From Dendronephthya gigantea (taxonomy: Eukaryota > Cnidaria > Anthozoa > Malacalcyonacea > Nephtheidae): a stretch of 64,000 nucleotides of DNA. The stretch covers positions 572,001 through 636,000 of the forward strand of contig NW_021163040.1 in NCBI RefSeq assembly GCF_004324835.1, in the 5' to 3' direction. A model generated the notes under the pieces. That model was not told where the DNA came from and made no database searches. It was given only the letters and a program-made list of their open reading frames with translations. This document shows, piece after piece, positions 1 to 11,957 of this stretch; the first letter of the stretch is position 1; each line of letters starts with the position of its first letter. Made by a program: the position numbers and the translations under genes.

Positions 1-143
1 ATCAACAAACGATACAAGGGAAAAGCCATGCAAACAGGCAAAAAACAAACAAAACCCCAGCCAAATCTAGGCTGACTTCAAGACCAGTGGTGGCAAAAAA
101 TCAATCTAGAATACTGATCCAATCTTTCCATTTCTAAATTCAG

Positions 144-2850
144 TGCGGGGCTGGTGTTGGCGTTGGTTATAATGTGAACATTGCTTGGAATGGTGGTTTA
201 GGTAAGAACCATTTTGCACGATAATGGCACCTGTAGAAGCGAAAGCTTTTGCCAGACAGAATCCGAAAACATTTCGTCCCAACGATTTTCTCTAAATCTA
301 CACGCACATGTTCAACCTCGTGTCCCCAGTCTGTGTTCGTGGATATTAACCAAATGCAATCTGTAAAAAGAAATTTATGCCTGCACTGTTATTTTTATAG
401 CATATAAATAAATTCCTGAACATAGGCTAATTTAAATCTGGTGTTGTCTGTTCTCTACCAACCACTGTTTTTATTCAAATCCTCCGACAATACTCTTTCC
501 GTCTTTTTTTCCAACAGGTCATTTTCTAATATAAACTATCCTTATCTTTCACAGAACCCATGTTTGGAGACACAGAATATCTAGCAGCGTTCAGGTAAGT
601 CTTCCAACGCTAAATACGTCGACATATACGCATGTAGGTACATGATGCATCCACTGAGTTATTGGTAATATTTCGGTCAAAGTACACGCCTGCGCAACTT
701 TGGTCTAAGGTGTGTGCATGACTAGGTCACAGGTCACCGAGCATATACTGTGTGGCTTTCGAATGTGTAGGTTATGTGGGAATGTATCTGGGATTAGATA
801 GCTACCACACATGCATCAAAGAAACGATAACAATTGTTTCATATATAGGTCGTGTTAGTGGCCATAAACACATAGAATATTTATGGTAGATCAATCTTAA
901 GATCTTGTGGATAATATGTCTATCTAAATTCTAGGACCGTGGTTATGCCTTTAGCAAGAGAATTTGCACCCGACATTGTTCTGGTTTCCGCTGGCTTTGA
1001 TGCTGCTGGGGGTCATTCCCCTCAACTCGGGGGCTACGAAGTTTCAGCAGCATGTGAGTGAATCTTTGTGCATATGATTTAGGATGCAAAGAGCACAGGT
1101 TATTGGATCATGCTATTTTGGGAGAAAAATGTTGTGGTTTTTAGATTCAATTGTGTTGCATGCAGAAACCCCCACTGTACTTGGTATTTTTTCAAAAGCT
1201 TCTTGGAAAGAGTTAATTGCTCCATTTTTCACCAATTTAACACATATTTTCATAAATTCATGTTCACTTACAGGTTTTGCAAATATGACACGGCAGTTAA
1301 TGGATGTCGCTGATGGCCAAATTGTTTTGGCCTTGGAAGGAGGGTAAGTCAAGGGACTGCTCATTACTATATGGCAGGGGGGGGGGCTGAAAGAAAATGT
1401 GACGTGATAAAGAATCGATTTAACAACAGCAGTTTTTAGTACCTCCAAAGTCGTTCATAAAGCAAATACTTGTTAGAATGAACATCACAGAGTTACTTTC
1501 ACCTGATGCGTAAACCATATTACGAATATTCTCGGTTATCCATATGCACTGATTATTTGAATACCATTTTTCTAGATATTCCTTACCAACGTTGTGTGAC
1601 TCTGCTGAGGCTTGTATGAGAGCACTGCTCGGAGACGAGGTATAATTGCCCATTTATTCCTTAGCCCTGGTCATTTTCTATAGCAAAATACCATTTATTA
1701 TATGAACATAAGTGTTATATAGAGTTTTACGCCACCGACAAAAATTTAAACACGCGTATTTAAACACGTGTAAAAATATCATTGAACTTTGCTATTTTAA
1801 TGTGTGCCCTTCAATACATAGTTTGTTTTTGAGTACTAAGAATTTTCATTTGCTTATAACTTGTTCATATAATAAACAGAATATTACGAATGTTGCTTGG
1901 AAATATGGATTTATTTCTCGTGTTGAAGAGAATAATCGAAATAATTCCACATTTCCGCGCAACCATATAATAATATTCTTTATATGTGTGATAGACACTT
2001 CAAGAGTTCTATTATTAGCCAATTTTCAACTGTGGTCACAAAACTTTTACATGCAGTGTTAACTATTCTTACTGGCTTTAATTGTATAAATTTTTGGCTT
2101 TTTGAAACAGTTACCTCAACTTGCAGAAGAACACTTACGCAATCGTCCGAACCGAAACGCCATCCAGTCTTTAGAGAGAGTTTTAGCTGTACATTGCAAG
2201 TACTGGACGTCGTTAAAACGTACGCAGAACCAAGTGCAATATTCCATACTCGAGGCGAAAATAAGGGAAAAAGAAGAGGCAGAAACAGTTTCGGCGCTGA
2301 CTTCTCTATCTTTGCAAGTCGGCGAAGGAGGTGTAAAGTAAGTATGCGTGTTGTCTTGGAATAATAACTAGGATTTTTACTGCAATCATGGACAAAATCT
2401 GTTAATAATATTGTTGTACATGTAATGTACAATTTTGGTTCTGTTTAGATAGATTATAACCATGCAATATCCCCGTTCCCTGACAATGTTGTGTTTAGTT
2501 AGTTAGTCCAACGCGACAAGCTATACTAGGTTGTCTAAGGTTGTGGAAAGAAGCAATGTACTTGCAAAGCCAGTTAGAGGAAGAATGTTGCTTCCAGCTA
2601 TGTAACCCGTTTTCACTATTAATATATTTGCCTCGCACGAAAAGGTTTTTGCAAATGGTAAAACATTCGTTGCGAATAGCATTTTCGCTAACCGTTTTTT
2701 ATGACGGTGATGACGTATATTGCGCAGCAACGATGACGTAACTTGCAATCGTTATTGCCATTCGACTTTCCCTACAATCATAAAACGTTTCATTTTTGTT
2801 CTTCCACCACTAGAAATTCTGACGTGACAATGGAAGAAATGGAGGCGTGA
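144..2850 (+). CDS. class IIa histone deacetylase, C-terminal part (5' end outside window)
   Basis: Seven exons join in frame: 144-201, 555-594, 935-1053, 1274-1343, 1576-1639, 2111-2337 and 2814-2850, giving the last 204 residues. Each junction has GT-AG ends and consistent phase. The product reads through the C-terminal half of the deacetylase fold in HDAC4/5/7/9 order: [55 protein letters not shown], then a helical tail with [14 protein letters not shown] and a short acidic end MEEMEA. Vertebrate class IIa tails also carry EEAETV and end in acidic residues and serve nuclear export. The family removes acetyl groups or acts as a scaffold for MEF2 and NCoR repression in nucleus and cytoplasm. 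The residue after LEGG is Tyr, as in active class I enzymes, not the His of vertebrate class IIa. The start and MEF2-binding region lie upstream of the window. Confidence 0.93.
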
Positions 2851-4903
2851 AAGGATAACTGCATGGATAGCTTAATCGCGTCCGTGTTGTCGTTTCCTTT
2901 CTGGCTTCCTCGGGTCTGCAAGGAGTGCTTTTTCCAACGGCACATCTTCTAAAACACGTTGATTGCCCCTAAAATGTCCCCATGCAATGAGGATCCTCCA
3001 GTCATATCCATTTTGAATTCTGAATCTTCCTCACGAGCTCAAGGAAATCGACTATAGAGCACTTCAAAAGCTGTAAAAAGTTTACAACATTATTTAAAGA
3101 AATATCATTCAACGAAAAATGTTTTATTGGCGATGCCTATAAGTTGCCAGTTCTATCCGAAAATGCAGTATTCGTCGTAATAACAAGCACACATAGTATA
3201 TAAGTTTATGCTCATCATTACCCCGTGTATATATGCTCAGGTGTATGAAAAAAGGTAATCCAACTTGCTGTCATGCATAACATCCTGAATTTTTACTTGC
3301 TCGTACCCTCGTTTCGTTTTGCACAGTTTTTTCAATAGTTTCTAAAATAATAGAGAAATTGTTTTATATAAGTACCCAATTTTTCCTGTTATGAAATAGG
3401 AAAAGAACCATTAAAAGATCCAAGTATCGATCGTTCTTGTGGTGTAATAATTATATATAATAAATTGTTAAACGCCATTTATATTAAGTACGACAGTCCG
3501 TTAAAATTTGATTACCTTTCTTCAGTCAACCTGTAAAAGCGGGTGCTTATATTTCGCCAAGGGTGGATTTATATTTGCAGAGAAACTGTTCGCTCTGACA
3601 CTTTTCTAGAAGAATCAGAAGCCGCCCAGTCGAAGAACCCAAATACTCAGTCGAAATTAAGAAGAAAACATGCCAATTTTTTCCCTGCATGTGGAAATCC
3701 ACCCTGTAGAAATTCTGAAAACAATCCACTATATAATATAATAAATTTAAGTGGTATGTCGAAAAGTTATTTTTGTCTCGTTCAAAGTAACACTTTTTTA
3801 CCTTTCCAACCTTTTAATATATTTGTTGTTCGCAATTTCAGTTGCTACGCAAATATAGCTAGTGTATTTTATTAGCCGAAAGTTTTAGAAACACTTTTAT
3901 TGGGCAAAAATAATAATCGCTACCCAGTGCATCCTTTAACAACCTCTGTGATAAAAAGAAGAATTTAATCACTTTGTGAGAAATATAAGAAGAGTTCACG
4001 TGATTGCAAACAAAGAATTTGCAAGCAAAAACCTATGCTATCCGTCATCCTGCTTATAATAAGATGAAAGATATGTCTTTCGCAGTGGACTTAGTGGTCC
4101 CTCGTGCTTTTAGGCCACGCGGTTTTACTCGTCCTAATGGCTAGCGAATGTTTTTGTTCAAAAAAATTTTGAAAAGATTGGTAAAGTTAATACAAATGTG
4201 AAAAAAATAGTTCTTTCGAAAAGGACAAAGATATTTTTCAATACCATATATCCCCTTAGCTCTATAAATACGATATTGAATAGTCGTTGTTGATAAATGC
4301 TAAAACGGCATCTGTGTATCTCGAAAGGCGCATGCGTCTTATTTATCTTCTTTATTCTTATATGCGGGGTAATGTGGTGCATATCGCTGATTGTTTGATA
4401 TATTTCATACAACGTTAAAATTACAGATAATTTTCAATAAATATATTGGTAGTAAGTACACATGTAAAGCGCTTGGGCCGAAAGCCCATTTCTACGGATT
4501 TTCCATTGTTATATATCTATTGCCTGCAAGAATTAGGTTGGCACAGTCTAACCCAATAATGGACAATGGTAACTATTAGACGTAGCTGTAAATAATGTTA
4601 GAGGTTGCACTTGAAGTTATTTTTAGGCCATAATAGTAATACTAGTGCGGCTAACTTTCTCAAACAAAATACTAGGTAGATTTTAATTTTAGCTTATAAT
4701 TATGTAAAATACAAATATAAAGAAATTATAAAATTAATGACTGTTGTGGTCTAGTTGTCGCTCTGTCGCGCATACAACAAAAGCTGTTTTACGGCTCTAT
4801 AGCCCTATATAACAAAAGCTGCGACAACGCGACAGAAAAATCCGGTGGAACTGGCGTATTACTGTTGGTCTACAGTTTTAACGTTCTTTTGTAACAGTTT
4901 CAA
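2851..4903. other. intergenic, between two convergent genes
   Basis: This holds the 3' UTR of the HDAC gene (possible AATAAA signals near 3459 and 3738) and, on the other strand, the 3' UTR of the beta-helix gene. It is AT-rich. The only structure I see is an imperfect inverted repeat near 4752-4828 built on GTCGC motifs. Short ORFs here look random. Confidence 0.6.
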
Positions 4904-7900
4904 TCAAACAGTCAGTCGCGAGACTTCATCGGCCTGTCTCTCGGTTGCGTTCCTTGAATTAACGGGCGCATTTACCAATGGCTCGTCATCAGATGAGACC
5001 ACGGCACGATATCTAGGACGAATTGCCCTACGAAGAAAGTGATGCTTAAGTCTGGGAAATAAGAAGATAACGAGCAACGCAAACGGTATCAATGCCAGAA
5101 ACCAATCTTGGAGATCTTGCACCTCCTTGATACTGTGCGGGACAAGTTGTCCCGAGTTGTTGTACGTCGCTTCTGAGATGCTGAGACCCGAAATCAACAC
5201 GATCACAGCCAACGATATAGTGTCAAGCTTGTTCACCATGTCGTTCTTGAACGGCTGAACGAACACGTGGGCGAGCAGAAAGACAACAGACAGTATAAAG
5301 AACAAGTAGGCACGAAGGAGAAACGATTTCACAAAGATAAAGGTGACGACAAGCACGAAACGGCGGAAAATCGAGAAGGCTTCCCAATTTTCGCTGCAAT
5401 GTTCGGCCATCGTGGCGTTTGGAAACTTGCGGGATCTGTAAGGATACCTTAAGATGTATATTACATTTTCTTTGAAGGGGTTATCCGCCGTCTCCGGAAT
5501 TTTGCGCCAGAATTTATCAGCACTGCGATGTTTCAGGTATCGATAAAACCAGTAACAAAGGAAGAAGAAAGGAAAGAAACAAGACAGCATGAACTCTTTC
5601 CACGAAATTAGTCTGGATGAGTAACGACTGACCAACCAGCAGCGAAAACGAAAAAAACACGATGTACAACAGAAAGTACAGCCATACAGCAGCCTGCAAC
5701 GGTTGGTAGCACTGAACCGAACCATCAATGTAAAGAACACTTTTATCACCGACAGTGACACAATTCAAGAGTTGCACAGCGAATTGTGTTTGGGAAACAT
5801 AGGAAAGAAGTAGTACATGCATAACCGTACCTATCAGTCGTACGGGGAGCGACTTGGAATCAAAGCTTAACGCATCATTGCTGTAGCCTTTTGTGCGACA
5901 CTTCACAAACCTGTAGAAGCAATATGTTAACAACGAAAGCCCCATCACCCAAAAGGCAACGCTGTTTTTCACGAAAACCTTTTTAACCGGCCTTAAGTCT
6001 TCGCTGGCGCACTTCCAAACGTTGGTAAACTGAAAGTTGAGCAAAGGTGTAAAAAACTCGAGCATTGAATTTGGAAAGGAAGAGCTGGAGACGTAAGAAG
6101 AAAGACGGATAAGAAGAACTGTCTGGTAGAAGTAGAAGAAAACTTTTATATAACCGCCACTGTTGTTGTAATCTGTGCTTTCTTCGAGACGTTTGTAGTT
6201 TAGCTGGGCTGCACTTTCGTGTGATAAATTTTCGAGGTTGTCTAATTGAAAACTGTCAGGTGATTCAGTATCCATTTGGTTTTGGTTCCATTCCCCTTTT
6301 CTGTATTCGACAGATTCGAAATCTTCATGTTCATCATCTTGGACATTCCAGAGTGACCATTTTACCAATCTCTTTATGATCTATATATAAGAGGTAAAGC
6401 GAAAACAAAATAAAATATATATACTCATCGAATTATTTAACCACGAAAAGCTATCAAATAGATGATAAATATATTGCTCTGCTATTCGCTCACGCACACT
6501 TATAAGGCATAGTAAATACGTTGCATTTTGGTCGCGTCGAATTCAGTTCAAACAATAGATAATGAGATGGTGATGAAGCTAAATAAGGTTTATCATCTCA
6601 TCATCTATTGTTTGAATTGCATTCGACGCGACCAAAATGCAACGTATGAAGTGGGCCTAAGATTTCTGCTGCGAATAGTACTAGACAAAATCAAACAAAA
6701 ATCAGCGCCGCAGGCGTGATCTGTCTTTCGAGCAGTGCGGCGCGCTATTATCTTTACCTCTTGATGATAACAAAAAATGACGAAAATTACAATTACGTTG
6801 AACATTGGCCACATCCACGAAGCACCGTTACATCTCTCATTCGGAAAACATTGTGCTGAACTCAATCCCTCCGTGAATCCCTCCGAACAATATCCACACA
6901 ACCTTCCAGTCCTGTGCCCACGACAGGAATCGTAGCTTTCACATGGTTCTCGATCGCAGCAATAACCTTTCGGGCACGGGATCATCTCGATTTTATCTCT
7001 TCGCGTCACTCCCCAGAAATTTGCCCTTGCGCGGATTGTCCCGTTACACGAGGCACCGTACGGGCAAGCACGACATTTCCCGCACGTTGCTGTACCGTTC
7101 GCCAACCACGAACCACGCGAAGTGCTGTAGAACAAATCTGAACACGGCTTACATGAGAATGCAAATACATGATACGATGGAATGTAATCTGGCTTGGTTC
7201 GTTTCGTTGCCAGCGTATATTTCAATTCGTCATAATTGTATCCTTGTGGGCAGATAAAATTACTCGTATTGTCCATGCGCAACGTGCTTGGCCTGCCTTC
7301 GTAAAGAAGGATTGGTTTCCCAGAATTCGCAGAACTTAAGTCGAATATCACACGGTCCCTAAAAGTGGTCTGGACATCGTTAAGATACATCACATTGCCT
7401 TTAATGCTACTCCAAGAACGGCGCGCATTCTGAAAAGCTGAATCCGTTACTCGAATGGATGTCACATTTCTGTTAGAAAGGTATAACGTTCCTCCAGATT
7501 TTGCAGCCGTATTGCCAATAAATTTGCACTTTGTGATGGCGAATTTGCCACCTAGAGCAAATAATGCCCCTCCACTACCAGTCTCCATAACTTTGTCTTG
7601 TGCTTTGTTGTCTTTGAAGGTGCAGTCGAGAAATAGCACAGATTTCTTCCCCCAATCTGAAAACCAAACAGCGCCACCACTCGAAGCTGCATTACCGGTG
7701 AAAGAACACCCTTGAAATTTGATACTATGCTTGATCGTTTTCGTAAGTTTATTTGTAAGATTAAACGAGGCAGCGCCACCAACACCACGCAACGCTTTGT
7801 TGTTCACAAATGATACGTTGGAAAAGTATATGTTTATCGGCGAAGCGTAACCTTTCTTCGATTTCTTAAAGCCCGTTATATTGATCATACCACTTCTCTG

Positions 7901-9087
7901 TCCAAAGTGATTAAGAAACGACGATGATGTGATGGTTATCGAAGTTTTTTCCAATGCTGTCACTATGTCCACCGGGGAGAGAGGTGAGGTTCCTTTAGAA
8001 GAATCAGTTGCTCGACTACCCATATCAAATGTGACTCCATTCATACTTATTTTTAAAATGGAACTTTTTATGGTCGATAAAACTTTGAAGTATTTTCCAC
8101 GGATTTTAGTGTTTACCAACGACAGCGTGGTTCTGTTGCAGCCTTGTATTTCAATCGCATTCCCGGAACGGCCAAATGTATATACATTTGTCATAACCAA
8201 AAAACAAAGGGGCGAGTCACTCCACGTCACATCGACTTCGTTGTTTGTGAATGTTATATTCTCCAAGCGCAAGTTAACAACACTTGTTTTACTCAGGAAC
8301 TTGAATCCTGCTCTCGAATTTTGTAAATCGAGGTTCGAGACATCAAGTTTTATTGAAGATGGTTGTTCTTTCTCCACATCGAAATTAAATACGAAAGCAT
8401 CCCTGCCACCACAGTCTATGACCGGACTTCCGTAGAGCCCTTTGAAAGCGAAAGGCTTGTTTACTTGTATCGGACAATCTTGGTATTTGCTCCCGGTAGA
8501 TATGATGGTTATCTGAGACAAACCTTTTTTCTCAATCTTCAAAGCAGCGTTGATTGTACGACAGGGATCTTCCTCACTCGTACCACAATCCTTATCTTTC
8601 GTTGCTCTGTTAGAAACATATATATTTGCTGACCAAGTGGCTAAAATGAAAGAAGAAATAATGAATGTTAAACATTATGCGATTACGAAAGTTTCTGTGA
8701 AAGACTGGGATTATATCAATCAGTTAGATCGAACAATTTTTAGTAAATGATTAAGTCCGTCAACTAAGGTCTATGTTAAGACAGATTTGAGCATATCTCA
8801 TATTTCACTATATGTGTGAACAAAATAGTTTTCTTAAAAGTCCTTTTTGGGAATTTTAAGTTTAACCATACTTTTCAACCTCTAGGAGATAATTGATTTT
8901 TCTAACTAACTGTTATCTTGTGACATGTGTTTGAAATTTTCACTATACTTACGACCAAATAAGTGACGGGATAATTTAACTATACTAAATTCTGCTGATT
9001 GGTCTGTGACCTTTGTTTTCTACCTTGTTGGAGCATGTTTATAACAACTAAGACATGAAGTAATGTCGCCATTGGAGGCAGAGCCAT
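4904..9087 (-). CDS. secreted/membrane protein: beta-helix repeats, Cys-rich region, multipass C-terminus
   Basis: Three exons on the minus strand: 9087-9024, 8640-6758 and 6380-4904. Exon 1 encodes a signal peptide (MALPPMATLLHVLVVINML) and splices in phase 1 to ATWSANIYVSN. Exon 2 carries an N-terminal region typical of right-handed parallel beta-helix proteins, then at roughly residues 300-430 repeats of the Pmp type (SFTGNAASSGGAVW, TFKDNKAQ, KFIGNTAAKSGGTLY), then a Cys-rich stalk (CGKCRACPYGASC, GRLCGYCSEGF), then the first membrane segment. Exon 3 begins IIKRLVKWSLW and has several further hydrophobic helices and a polar tail ending SRLTV. Exon 3 is 1477 nt, not a multiple of three: the frame must change once between about 5530 and 5640, either a real frameshift or a sequence error. 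The architecture recurs in early animals, but its function is unknown to me. The gene is convergent with HDAC and divergent from the tectonin gene. Confidence 0.8.
6500..6661. mobile_element. MITE family A (long hairpin), intronic
   Basis: Two inverted arms of about 70 bp lie in intron 2 of the beta-helix gene. Their shared core reads TGCATTTTGGTCGCGTCGAA followed by CAAACAATAGATGATGAGA. Other copies lie at 56387-56530 and, as one arm only, 52047-52102. No transposase is present. Confidence 0.8.
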
Positions 9088-9130
9088 TCGAGTGCCCAAC
9101 CTACAAAAGGTTATCAATTTAATCAGAATC

Positions 9131-9311
9131 ACGTTAAAAAAAACAAACGCTGTCGAACCCGGGTTGTTTACATTAGTGTTAACCCGGGTTCGACCCAGGG
9201 CGAACCCACCTTCAAAGCAGGGTTCAAAATAACCTGGGTTAAGTGTGCTTACACTTTTAAAAAACTACCCAGATTTGCGTTAATTTCCGTAGTGTAAACG
9301 GGGCTATACTG
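9131..9311. repeat. degenerate repeat with GAACCCGGGTT motifs
   Basis: Several copies of AACCCGGGTT or AACCTGGGTT in both orientations are followed by TAGTGTAAACGGGGCT. That end resembles the terminus of the element at 39751-40064. Probably a decayed TIR element; its boundaries are uncertain. Confidence 0.4.
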
Positions 9312-9360
9312 TATTTCATCTTCTTGACCGACCGAAATGAATGCCAATTGACTGTAACAA

Positions 9361-9516
9361 AAAAGATGGCGGCATGCATATTTTACCAGAATGCATTGCG
9401 GGCATTAAGAATGATTGACTTTCTGTTTTATGCCTGTCCTTTAAAAGACGTCAGTTCGCTTTTTTAAACGATTTCCGACCGCAATGCATTCTGGTAAATG
9501 TACATCCGCCATCTTT
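9361..9516. mobile_element. MITE, about 156 bp
   Basis: The ends are inverted copies of AAAAGATGGCGG, with a further inverted match TTACCAGAATGCATTGCGG inside each arm. No coding capacity. It lies about 270 bp upstream of the beta-helix start codon. Confidence 0.75.
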
Positions 9517-11957
9517 TCTAATTAGCATATAATTAAGGCTTCCTTCTGTATATGTCTGGGATTATATGAAGCATCACGGCTTAAAATGTTCAATGAAACA
9601 CAAAACGTTTGGCGGCTGACAATGCAGCTGTGGATAAACAGAAAGAACCGACCAAGGATAATTTTATTTCAATGTTTTAAAATCGCGCGATCGAGTTCAG
9701 TTTTTTTCTACAAAGACAAAATTCCAGTATTGCAAGTCTGCGTGGCATTTAAGTGGAATGCCCGGCCCTTCGCCATGAATGTACATAAACGAGCAATGAA
9801 TGACAGAGTATATATTATTATGTATTCGGTATTCCTATACATGCTTTGTAAAGTAAATTTTCGATATTAAACCAATGGAAATGGTGTGAATGTGAAATTA
9901 GACCAAATTTAATTCGTGATAACTACGTAAAATATATCTGAACACGTATCTAATAATTCTTAGTGATTTCATAAAGATTTACCTAGGTTTTTAGAGCCAG
10001 TTTGTTTATTTCATTTGTGTTCAGTTTAGTCACCAAGAGATAAGACCAATTGCCAGTATGTGAACTTTCAGATTTAGGAGCTCAGTTCACAGACTCAGCC
10101 TCTTTGAAAACACGAATACTTTGTCCAGCTCGAGTTTCGCTTTTTTTCTGGCAAATCTTTGGCGTCAGGCAAGTATTTTCTTCTCAGCATTTAGATGTAT
10201 TGCATGTTTGTTGCGATTTAATGCCCTGTGCACAATTCCACAACCGGTTAAACATTTCTTGGTAAAACTTTGTGTACTTCTTAGAAAAATTCAGTCACGT
10301 GTGAAATTTGATATATATATTTCTGACACGTATAAGTACCCAATTCATACACACTCTGTCCCCGAATATTTAGTTGAAGGTCTAAAGTGCGAACTTCCAC
10401 GATGATAAATAATTCTCTAGTGAACTGTGCTTTAAATATTTAGTTTACTCAATTTTTAGCTGAATAATATTGAAATGGCACTTATGGCAGAACTGTATAA
10501 CAATATCAGGCTATAATTTAGCATAAACATCAGCAGGTGTGTGAGTGGGCGTTTAGTCAGCTCGTCAGCTATATTGTTTGACAAGTGAACCGAAAAGTAT
10601 ATTTGAAGCATTTGGTTTATTACTTTACATTATTGCATAGTTTAATAAGCTGGCAAAGCCTACCTCTTATTGAGGGATTTGAACCTTTGTATCTGTTTTA
10701 AACCGCTGCAAACAATGACGGATTACCATGCATGCAGTTATGGCCGGGGCCAAAGCGTGTCACTCTAACGAAAAATTTTGGCCGTTGAATCCTATGACAG
10801 CCTATGAAGTGATATAATGCCATGTTAAATGTATTTTTCGCCAATATAACGAGGTAGCAACGTGGCAGCATCTACAAAAAAAATGACATAAAAACTTGAG
10901 GTTGTTGAATGTTTCGACCTTCTCACGAATGAAAGTGACTCTCCTAACCAGGGCTTCCACAACTTATTTGCACATGACTGTCCTCATAGCGGGATAGCAA
11001 TGACAAAAGAGGGAAACAAAGATTTTTTGAAAGGAAATAATATAAAAGAAATAATATATCCTATTTACCCAGATCCCTTCATCCCCGTGCATGGTTGTCA
11101 TTTGGAAGAAAATTTGGTTCAACAAGAAACCTTTATTAGACGTGTAAATGTATGTGGTGGTTTGATAAACTGTTCGCTCACTCTAGAGGCTGGCGGAACG
11201 CGTCCCCCAATCCCCCATGCAGGATTGACGCCCTTGACGGGATTGAAAGGGGCTATATAAATATCTAAATCGTTGAAGATTTTAGAAATAGTGCACGAAA
11301 ACCTGAAAACAATTACTTCGTTTTAAACTATAACAAAACACGAAAGAATTACACTATAACAACACTTGTATAAGAATTTATGAACAAGGTGACCTATACA
11401 TGCATCAAATACCAGGCGTTTCCTAACGTTAATTTTTTCCACTGATCAGTTAAAGCATGCACACCGAATAAATAACAGACACGTACTGAACACGACTTTC
11501 AGATTGATCGATAAATACCGAGATCACACCAGATGTAATCACACCAGAGTCCAGAGCTTGAAATGTGTGTGACTGTGTGGATTGAAGTATTATCCTTGGG
11601 ACCTCTCTTACTCTTTCTGAAGCATGCTGAAAATGTACTTAATTGGCAAAGCATTCAAAACCAGTCGCTATAATCAATAAACCGAGATAAGGCCGAACCA
11701 AACAACAACAAAAATTTACACGTTTAACGAGAATGGAAAGAAAAAACGAGATATGGGGAGAGCCTGCATGAGAAAAACCTTAAAAATTAACCTTGTTCCT
11801 AAGAAAACTTGACGTTATGTTTGCTATGTGACATCATTCGCGTCTCTTCATCTTGCATGTACAATACTAATTCAAACGCTGAACGGCACCTGCACATTTT
11901 GTGCTATTGATTTTGTCACACGAAAATTGGTTGAAAAAACGTATATACTAACGACAA

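Larger units (their letters stand above)
9088..11957. other. divergent intergenic region, repeat-bearing
   Basis: This is the shared upstream region of the minus-strand beta-helix gene and the plus-strand tectonin gene. It holds two short repeat elements (9131-9311 and 9361-9516). Near 10680-10700 a minus-strand GGTTCAAATCCC resembles a tRNA B box, possibly a SINE trace. No convincing exon was found; ORFs at 9586-9870 and 10121-10405 lack family features and splice context. Confidence 0.5.

Noticed and set aside
4752-4828. Imperfect inverted repeat with GTCGC motifs
   Set aside because: Arms match too poorly to call an element or terminator.
6914-8435. Several 75-168-codon plus-strand ORFs opposite the beta-helix exon
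   Set aside because: They are shadows of the long minus-strand exon, which has a signal peptide, repeats and Cys pattern.
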